Below, piece by piece: positions 6,372 through 12,112 of a DNA stretch of 13,803 bases; position 1 is the stretch's first letter, and every line of letters starts with the position of its first letter. The notes beneath the pieces are model-generated. The model saw only the letters and a list, made by a program, of their open reading frames with translations. It had not been told where the DNA came from and searched no databases. A program made the position numbers and the translations under genes. This DNA comes from Brachybacterium sp. (lineage in GTDB: Bacteria > Actinomycetota > Actinomycetes > Actinomycetales > Dermabacteraceae). The stretch is from the NCBI GenBank assembly GCA_030451965.1, contig JAKDNE010000039.1:1-13803 (forward strand), read 5' to 3'.

Positions 6372-9300
6372 TCACCGGCCCAGGCTTGGCCCACCACGGC
6401 GTGGATCGGTGGAGGCAAATCGGGAGGCGCGTAGTTGGCGCTCGCGCTCGGCAAGCATGCGGGCAGCCTCGCGCTTAGCCTCCTCCGATGCACGAGTCTG
6501 CCTAATCCGTTCGACCGCCTCGGCCGGGGTCAGCGTGCAAAGCGCATCTGCTTCGGCACGGGCGTGCTGAGCGGTGCGGGTCGCGTCTTCGACCAGGCGT
6601 GCGGGGCGCGCGTTGACGTACGCGCCGGGGTTCTGCCGCACGGTCTCTTCTCCGAAGATGCGGGCGTAGACGCCCAGGCTGGGCCACGGGTTCGGTTCCA
6701 GCGCGGCATGCAACGCCTGCGCAGCGGTCGCGTGCTGTTGCTCGGCTTCGATCACGCGCGGGTCGGCATCGATCCGGGGACGGGTGACGCGCTCGACCCA
6801 CGCATTCTCCCCCTCGTTCCATCGGGGCAGATCACCCCACGCTCTCTTGAGCACCCGCTCCACGTCTCGGGCGACACCTCGCGCGGCGTCGTGTTCGGCA
6901 GTCGCGCGACGCTTCTTGAGCCTCCACACGATCCACGCCTTCTCTTGGGCGGTCTTCTCAGCGGCATCGGCGGCTTGCCAATTGGTGAACGCTTCCCGTG
7001 CCTGCGCGGTCAGCGGCTCGGCGACCTCAGAACGTACGAGTTCAACCTGCTGCTTAGCTTCCTTGTTCGCCTGGACTACATGGTCGCGTTCGGCGCGCTG
7101 CCGCGTGTATAGGTCGTCCAGGGCTTCGGCGGCTTGCTGCCACTGTGCCGCTCGAGCCTCGGCTTGTTCGGCACGTCGAATCAGCGCAACTACTTCGGTG
7201 CTGACGAGTTTCGCGGGGCCGTCATCCACGAGACCGCGCACGGCTTCTGCTGCTTGCTGTGTGGCGTGGGGGAGTCCTCGGTCTGCGCGGTCGCGTTCGA
7301 GTGCGTCAATGAACTGCTCACGCGCGGCGGGCAGACTCTCGGCGATGATGTGTAGCTGGTTCTCGCTGGTGCCTCGGGTCATGCCGACGTACACGGCGGC
7401 TCCGCTCATCGCGTCGCTAAGGATCGTGTGCGACCCCTTGGCGGTGACGCCCTGCACCCCGTACGCGGTCGAAGCATAAGCAAGATGCGCATGCCCGGCG
7501 ACATACGCGGCAGGCAGGCGCACGGAGTGCTCGCGTTTGCGGTCACTGCTTCCTTCGGCCGCCCACACGGTGCCGTCAACCTCGACGTGCTGCACGATCC
7601 ACAGTTGCCGGTTCGCGACCCCCAGGATGGTGTCGTTCTTCCGCGTCTGGATCAGATCACCGCAACTAATGGGGAGGCCGTCGCTGCCTGTCATAGGCGC
7701 GGCGTCGTCCACGGCCCCAGCACCTGCGCGTTGGTCGCGGATGTGCTCGTTCAGGCGGGCGGCTTCGTCGTTGGTGGCGACCGTGACCGCCTCCCCATCC
7801 TTCCGGTTGCGGGCGATGTGCTCGTGCAGGTGCTCGGCGTCGGCGTGTAGGCGGATCAGGCCGAGCGCGGCAAGTTGGTCGAAGACCTTGCCGGGATCGT
7901 TCCGTTCCCGCAACCGCACCGACAGTTCGGCGTAGGCGGGATCGGTGAAGCGGTGGACTTCGGCCATGTCGATGGTGCGGCCGCGAATCTGCGCGGCCAT
8001 ATCGAGCACCCCGCCTCTGCCGACGGCTGGCAGTTGCGCCCGGTCACCCACAAGCGCAACCGTCGCGCCCGACTCGGCGGCAACGGTGAACAGGGCGATG
8101 GCACTGTCCTGGTCGAGCATGCCCGCCTCGTCCACGACAATCCGCTCACCCGCTCGGAGGCATGCCGCATCGGGTGGGCCGGTATAGGTGCGTCCGGTCT
8201 CAGGATCGGTGTCGCCGGGTTCCAGGCGTGTCCATACGCCATCGGCGTTCCAGCGGTAGCCATGCGCGTGGACGAGCGCCGCCACCGAATCCGCAGGAAC
8301 CCCGAGCGTCTGGTGTGCGACGTCGGCGGCCTTCTTCGTCGGCGCAACCACCCGCGTTGCTCGACTTTCCCGCTCGGCAGCTTGGATGGCCGTGGCAAGC
8401 ATGGTCGTCTTCCCACTGCCCGCTGCCCCTTCCACGACCACCAGCGGATCAGCCGATGCGAGTGCTGCTGCCGCTTCCGTCTGCCCGACGTCGAGGCCGG
8501 CGGCCTGCGCCAACTGGCGCACGTCCGGCACTGCCGGCTCGATCTTGGGTATGCGGGCGGTGAGGAGGTCGCGCAGTTCGGTTTCGGCTTGCATGACGCG
8601 CACGCTCGTCAGATGCGCCACATGCTCCAGCGCAGGCTTGTCCGGTGGGAGGATCGAGAAGCAATCCTCCAACGCCAACCGCGACGCCGCCGTGATGAAC
8701 TCTCGTATCTCGGCAGGAGATGCTTGCACGCCGTACTGGGTCATGATCCGCGCCGCGTGCTCAGTCACCGTGTGCGCCGTCCACGCGGAACTGGAAGCGG
8801 CGCAACGATCCAGCGCGCGGGATGCAACCTCCTGCACACTCAACTCGTCCAATCGCACCGATGCGCGCGGCGCTGGCCGTTGCAATGTTGCGGGGTCGTA
8901 TCCGGCCTCGCGCAGCTCCGTCACCCAGCCGGTTTCCTCGGCGAGGGAGGTGGGTTTCTTCGCAGGCCGCTGGTAGGCCCATGCTTCGGCTTGCAGCCGG
9001 GTGGCGACGACCGGCCCCATGCTTTCGCCGGGGTGCGCGTGATCCCATTCGGTTTCGAGGCGTTCGAGGTTCTCGCCTACTTGCTTGCCGCGCTTCGACA
9101 TGAGCGCGTTGAACGGCTGCAACTGGGCCACCTCGCCGGTCACGGGGTCGAGAGTCAGGCCGTGCCGGTCAAGCACAGCATGCAGTTCGGGGCTGGCGGC
9201 GATCACCGCGGTGCCCAGGGCGCGGATCGCGCTCTGCTGCTTGAACAGCGCGGCGGTGAACAGGCCCCGCCATTTCCCGGCCGCCCATACCCTTGTGCCG

Positions 9301-9836
9301 ATCTGCATGTGAATGTGCCGGTGCGGATCACCCGCTCTGCTCGTTCTGTGGGTGATGCCGACGACGTGCATCTGCTCGACGGGCACGACCTCCTGCGCCC
9401 CCAGCGACCCCACGCGAGTCACGGAGTGGAGGGCGAGCCAGCGCCGAATCTCCGCCAAAGCGTCCTGCTGGGCGGCATCGAGAGCGTCGGAGACCTCCGG
9501 GTGCAGAGCGGCGGCGATCGACAGCGACTTGGGCGTGTTGATGACCATCTCCATGAACCGGGGCGACGCCTTGCGATCCGACCCCGCACCCCGAGGTCTT
9601 CCCATCGACTCACCCGTGAGCGGGTTCACCCAGTCCACCCACCCCGCATACGCGGCAGGGTCAAGGGCCAGCTCAGCGGTCACCGCGCCCGATCCGTCGA
9701 GCGCCGCGAACTGCGCGACGGTCGTCTCCGCGCCGAGGTAGTAGTCGTCGGCGCGGGAGCGGTCGGACTCGACATAGCGCAGCGCATCAGCCCCGGTGCC
9801 CCGGAACGGGATCACGCCGCCATGCATCCCGACCAC
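6372..9836 (-). CDS. MobF-family conjugative relaxase with RecD-like helicase (TraA/TrwC type)
   Basis: 1154 residues. Such proteins nick oriT, stay bound to the 5' end through a tyrosine, and unwind the strand for transfer. The N-terminal TrwC-type domain has candidate catalytic tyrosines Tyr21 and Tyr32/Tyr33 (DYY), spaced like the two tyrosine pairs of TrwC. The metal-binding histidines lie in PHRHIHMQ (His172, 174, 176; also His163). The helicase part has Walker A GAAGSGKTT (470-478), Walker B IVVDEAGM (566-573), the LVGDRAQLPAVG motif (595-606), and late motifs ASTAYGVQGVTAKGSHTIL and VYVGMTRG (about 788-822). The C-terminus, about 875-1150, is charged, helical and probably coiled coil. 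The start is GTG 9836 or ATG 9827 (residue 4); ggaagg precedes both. It appears intact. No accessory relaxosome gene lies beside it. Confidence 0.92.
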   Translation of the reverse strand: MVGMHGGVIPFRGTGADALRYVESDRSRADDYYLGAETTVAQFAALDGSGAVTAELALDPAAYAGWVDWVNPLTGESMGRPRGAGSDRKASPRFMEMVINTPKSLSIAAALHPEVSDALDAAQQDALAEIRRWLALHSVTRVGSLGAQEVVPVEQMHVVGITHRTSRAGDPHRHIHMQIGTRVWAAGKWRGLFTAALFKQQSAIRALGTAVIAASPELHAVLDRHGLTLDPVTGEVAQLQPFNALMSKRGKQVGENLERLETEWDHAHPGESMGPVVATRLQAEAWAYQRPAKKPTSLAEETGWVTELREAGYDPATLQRPAPRASVRLDELSVQEVASRALDRCAASSSAWTAHTVTEHAARIMTQYGVQASPAEIREFITAASRLALEDCFSILPPDKPALEHVAHLTSVRVMQAETELRDLLTARIPKIEPAVPDVRQLAQAAGLDVGQTEAAAALASADPLVVVEGAAGSGKTTMLATAIQAAERESRATRVVAPTKKAADVAHQTLGVPADSVAALVHAHGYRWNADGVWTRLEPGDTDPETGRTYTGPPDAACLRAGERIVVDEAGMLDQDSAIALFTVAAESGATVALVGDRAQLPAVGRGGVLDMAAQIRGRTIDMAEVHRFTDPAYAELSVRLRERNDPGKVFDQLAALGLIRLHADAEHLHEHIARNRKDGEAVTVATNDEAARLNEHIRDQRAGAGAVDDAAPMTGSDGLPISCGDLIQTRKNDTILGVANRQLWIVQHVEVDGTVWAAEGSSDRKREHSVRLPAAYVAGHAHLAYASTAYGVQGVTAKGSHTILSDAMSGAAVYVGMTRGTSENQLHIIAESLPAAREQFIDALERDRADRGLPHATQQAAEAVRGLVDDGPAKLVSTEVVALIRRAEQAEARAAQWQQAAEALDDLYTRQRAERDHVVQANKEAKQQVELVRSEVAEPLTAQAREAFTNWQAADAAEKTAQEKAWIVWRLKKRRATAEHDAARGVARDVERVLKRAWGDLPRWNEGENAWVERVTRPRIDADPRVIEAEQQHATAAQALHAALEPNPWPSLGVYARIFGEETVRQNPGAYVNARPARLVEDATRTAQHARAEADALCTLTPAEAVERIRQTRASEEAKREAARMLAERERQLRASRFASTDPRRGGPSLGR

Positions 9837-9866
9837 CGCCCTTCCGCCGCCTCATTGGGCATCTAG

Positions 9867-9896
9867 CGTATCAGCAACTACGGCACTTAGGATACG
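9867..9896. other. Inverted repeat upstream of the relaxase, possible oriT
   Basis: The arms cgtatc (9867-9872) and gatacg (9891-9896) are separated by 18 nt and sit about 30 nt upstream of the relaxase start; they extend to 8 nt with one mismatch. oriT of MobF elements often lies in the non-coding DNA beside the relaxase gene and carries inverted repeats near the nick site. No known nick motif was recognised. The rest of 9897-10046 is purine-rich on the plus strand and shows no gene. The repeat could instead be a relaxase-promoter operator. Confidence 0.3.
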
Positions 9897-10046
9897 TTCA
9901 TTCTGAGATTGGGGCGAGAGAATGGGTGCTGGGGTGGAAGGCGGGGTACATAGGTGGCGCGTGCGGAGCGTGCTCGGCAAGGTCGGCGGCACGGGGTCAG
10001 GTGGCGCGGACATGACGGCGGCGACTGTCCTGAGAGAATGAGGGGC

Positions 10047-10454
10047 ATGCCGAGTTCCGTTCAGTTGATCCGCGCTTCCGACCTCTCAGACGTCGCCGAG
10101 TACGCGTATGCGGCCACAGCACCGAAGGACTCTCGGTTGATCTTCCTCGCCGGATCGTGCCCGCTTGACGAGCACGGTACCACCGTCGCGGTCGGCGATT
10201 ACGCGGGCCAGGCTGCCGCATGTATCGAAACGATGAAGCGTGCTCTCGCCGCTTCTGGCGCGACGATCCAGGATGTCATCAGCACTCGCGTGCTGGTCGC
10301 ATCTTCTTCGCAGAGCAATCTTGTTACGGCCTGGGAGGTCGTGCGCGATGCCTTCGGAGAACACGACGTGCCGAGCACGTTGATGGGCGTGACGGTGTTG
10401 GGCTACGACGACCAGCTGGTCGAGATCGAAGCGGTTGCCGCCGTCATTGACTGA
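10047..10454 (+). CDS. RidA/YjgF-family protein lacking the canonical arginine
   Basis: 135 residues, the usual length of a YjgF/RidA/UK114 trimeric protein. Recognisable parts are LIFLAGSCPLDEHG (31-44), the DYAGQAAACIETMKRALAASGATIQDVISTRVLV stretch (51-84), and the C-terminal TLMGVTVLG then DQLVEIEAVAAV (111-133). RidA deaminates reactive enamine/imine intermediates with a conserved Arg in the PARS-type segment. Here that segment reads VPSTLMG (108-114), with Ser/Thr where Arg is expected, so the canonical activity is doubtful and it fits a divergent Rid subgroup. I chose ATG 10047, with gagag about 10 nt upstream; ATG 10038 is also in frame. It stands alone on the plus strand, convergent with the GNAT gene. 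Its role in a mobile element is unknown. Confidence 0.85.
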   Translation: MPSSVQLIRASDLSDVAEYAYAATAPKDSRLIFLAGSCPLDEHGTTVAVGDYAGQAAACIETMKRALAASGATIQDVISTRVLVASSSQSNLVTAWEVVRDAFGEHDVPSTLMGVTVLGYDDQLVEIEAVAAVID

Positions 10455-10494
10455 CTGCGAAGCCCGCCGGTAGGTGGCGAAAAGCTTGCGTCAG
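10451..10494. terminator. Imperfect hairpin between convergent genes
   Basis: ctgactgcgaagc (10451-10463) can pair with gcttgcgtcag (10484-10494) with two bulged bases. It spans the short gap between the RidA-fold gene and the GNAT gene and includes both stop codons, so it could end transcription from both sides. The aaaagc before the right arm gives a short T-run when read from the minus strand. Confidence 0.25.
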
Positions 10495-10973
10495 AGTTCC
10501 ATGAGCAGGCAGCCCGGCACACCGTTCGGGGCAGGTCGGAAGCCGTGCCGGGCGTAGAGTCTCGCGGCGGGGTTGCCGTCCTCGACGGAGAGGCTGATCG
10601 CCGCGACGCCACGGGATCGAGCTGTCTCGGAGATTCGATGCAGGAGCAGTCCACCAATGCCTTGGCCTCGATGCGCGGCGCTGACCCAGATGCTCAGCTC
10701 CGGGATGGTGTCCGCGACGAATCCGTAGCCGGGGTCTTGGGCGGTGAAGTAACGTAGCCAGACCACTGCGACGACCATTCTGTCGGCGTCCTCAGAGACG
10801 AGGCCGAAGTCCTCATCTCTTGGCCACTCGTCGTAGTAGTGGCGGAACTGCGGGGTGTCCTCGACCTCACGCATGGTGAAACGCGGGCCGTTCCAGTTCA
10901 GGTTGTCGAGCGTCGCCCGCGCGAGCAGCCCACGGTCTGCCGCCGTCGCTTCTCTCACGAAATCAAAGGTCAT
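10491..10973 (-). CDS. GNAT-family N-acetyltransferase
   Basis: 160 residues from ATG 10973; a TTG at 10991, just after the upstream stop, would add six residues. The GNAT core is clear: strand IPELSIWVSAAH (90-101), the acetyl-CoA pyrophosphate loop RGQGIGG (102-108) and helix, strand GVAAISLSV (122-130), and the NPAARLYARHGF motif (134-145) that closes the fold. The N-terminal half is poorly conserved, as expected for the substrate side, so the substrate cannot be predicted. It lies 18 nt (or none, with the TTG start) after the HTH gene and is probably co-transcribed with it from the promoter at 11695-11723. No antitoxin-like partner of TacT type is present. It is probably cargo of the element. 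Confidence 0.85.
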   Translation of the reverse strand: MTFDFVREATAADRGLLARATLDNLNWNGPRFTMREVEDTPQFRHYYDEWPRDEDFGLVSEDADRMVVAVVWLRYFTAQDPGYGFVADTIPELSIWVSAAHRGQGIGGLLLHRISETARSRGVAAISLSVEDGNPAARLYARHGFRPAPNGVPGCLLMEL

Positions 10974-10991
10974 GCTCTGCGTTTCGTCCAA

Positions 10992-11687
10992 CTATCCCGC
11001 GCGTCCGCGTCGTCCAGGCGGGAGCAACCCCTTCGAGCGGGCGCGGGCGACCCAGCCTTGTGCGGTGGAGAGGGGTACGCGGCTGATTTCTGCCATCTTC
11101 GCGGTCGGGTTTGTCTCCCCGTCGTCTACGAGGCGGGTGTGTTGGAGGGCGACGACTTCGTAGAAGTCCGCGATCCGCTTCGGGTTCCCCAACGGCTGCA
11201 TGACCTCTGAGGAGTGGAGAATGCGACCCGAGGGCATGGTGAGTGTGCCGCCCTCGAAGCGGGTGGCTCCGGTGACGGTGAACTGGCGGCGGTTGATCGC
11301 CGCCTCAATCCGGGAGGTCGGCAAGTTCCGAAGGATCGGGCTGGCCACCGGGTCGCCCGCCAGCTCGGGCAGGTAGACGATCCCCGTGATCCGCACTTCA
11401 CCCATTGGCTCTTGGTGCATGAGGTATTGGCGTTGCAGGCGTAGCAGCACGCGGGTACGGGACTGGGTGTGCTCGATGAGGAACCAGCGACCGTCGCGAC
11501 CATCGTTATACCCGCTCAGGTTCCCGTCCGACCCCGGCGTGGGGTATGTCCGCTTGTCGTACTTGAGCGCGGCATCGATGGCTACCGAGTCGGCAGAAGA
11601 GGCGATCACGGGAGGATCAGGCATCACCCAGCCTGCTGGCAGGTCTTCGGGGACCAGCAGCGGCATGTCCTCCACGTCTTGACTCAT
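10992..11687 (-). CDS. Hypothetical protein with C-terminal helix-turn-helix
   Basis: 231 residues, no named family recognised. Residues 1-185 are a soluble mixed domain: an acidic, Pro-rich start, a mid-part with RWFLIEHTQSRTRVLLRLQR and MGEVRITGIVYLPEL, and a segment around RFEGGTLTMPSGRILHSSEV. The last 40 residues (about 192-231; NPTAKMAEISRVPLSTAQGW followed by VARARSKGLLPPGRRGRAG) look like a helix-turn-helix that screens for a successive helper motif, ending in a basic tail. Such proteins occur near recombinases in actinobacterial elements. It is divergent from the small-ORF/recombinase operon and may regulate it and itself; this is inference. Start ATG 11687 has almost no leader, and GNAT follows directly. 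Confidence 0.7.
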   Translation of the reverse strand: MSQDVEDMPLLVPEDLPAGWVMPDPPVIASSADSVAIDAALKYDKRTYPTPGSDGNLSGYNDGRDGRWFLIEHTQSRTRVLLRLQRQYLMHQEPMGEVRITGIVYLPELAGDPVASPILRNLPTSRIEAAINRRQFTVTGATRFEGGTLTMPSGRILHSSEVMQPLGNPKRIADFYEVVALQHTRLVDDGETNPTAKMAEISRVPLSTAQGWVARARSKGLLPPGRRGRAG

Positions 11688-11694
11688 GCCTCTG

Positions 11695-11723
11695 ATCGTA
11701 GTGGAACCACCACTTCATCTCAA
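11695..11723 (-). promoter_or_regulatory. Predicted leaderless promoter with inverted repeat in the spacer
   Basis: Read on the minus strand: -35 TTGAGA (11718-11723), a 17-nt spacer and -10 TACGAT (11695-11700), followed by seven bases and then the ATG of the HTH gene, which fits a leaderless transcript starting at or near the ATG. The spacer carries the inverted repeat AGTGG-AACCA-CCACT on the plus strand (11700-11714), a possible operator for the HTH protein. The hexamers are good but judged by eye. Confidence 0.5.
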
Positions 11724-11779
11724 ACAATGGCCGTTACGCGAGGAGTGTGCTACCTTGGTTCTGGCGTATCTGCTTTTGT

Positions 11780-12112
11780 ATGAGATTGGTGGTGAGTGGC
11801 CTGACCCCAGCCCCGACCCGTGAGCGCCCACCACACGCGGCGCAAAGCCGGGCTGCGCTCGGGGCAGGGGCGGGGAGCGATCCGGGGCAGCTCCGTCTCC
11901 GCACGATCCGCCGTGCCGAACCCGACATGGGGCAGCTCGTGGAGGGGGTGCTGAACATCACCCAGGCGCGTTGGGAGGCTTACCGGGCCGGGGAACCTGA
12001 CCCTTACGACCTCCCGATGCCTGCGAATCTGAGCCTGATGTCAGATGCGCGCGGCAGAGTAGAAGAGCATGAAGAACCCGAGCTGTTGCACCGACGAAAG
12101 AGCACCGCATGA
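11780..12112 (+). CDS. Small hypothetical protein upstream of the recombinase
   Basis: 110 residues from ATG 11780; no family recognised. The C-terminal half is protein-like (LRTIRRAEPDMGQLVEGVLN, then ITQARWEAYRAGEPDPYDLP), with an acidic tail. The N-terminal 40 residues are low-complexity Ala/Pro/Gly/Arg and may not be translated. The stop overlaps the recombinase ATG as ATGA (12109-12112), which implies translational coupling and supports the gene being real. The start is uncertain: ATG 11780 lacks a ribosome site, GTG 11789 and 11792 are alternatives, and a GTG at 11747 is too close to the aggag at 11741-11745. A helper or excision factor for the recombinase is possible but unproven. Confidence 0.55.
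   Translation: MRLVVSGLTPAPTRERPPHAAQSRAALGAGAGSDPGQLRLRTIRRAEPDMGQLVEGVLNITQARWEAYRAGEPDPYDLPMPANLSLMSDARGRVEEHEEPELLHRRKSTA

Noticed and set aside
6409..6425. Partial match to the tRNA-Ala 3' end (ggtggaggcaa versus ggtggaggtaa) as a second att site
   Set aside because: Only about ten of eleven bases match, the T-arm does not follow, and it lies inside the relaxase coding end; chance similarity.
7875..9866. 663-codon open frame antisense to the relaxase
   Set aside because: It lies fully opposite a relaxase with intact catalytic and helicase motifs; its translation shows no family motif and has the Arg/His/Gly-rich composition typical of shadow frames in high-GC DNA.
10491..11687. GNAT plus HTH as a TacT-type toxin-antitoxin pair
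   Set aside because: The partner is far larger than a ribbon-helix-helix antitoxin, has its HTH at the C-terminus, and the GNAT N-terminus does not look like TacT.
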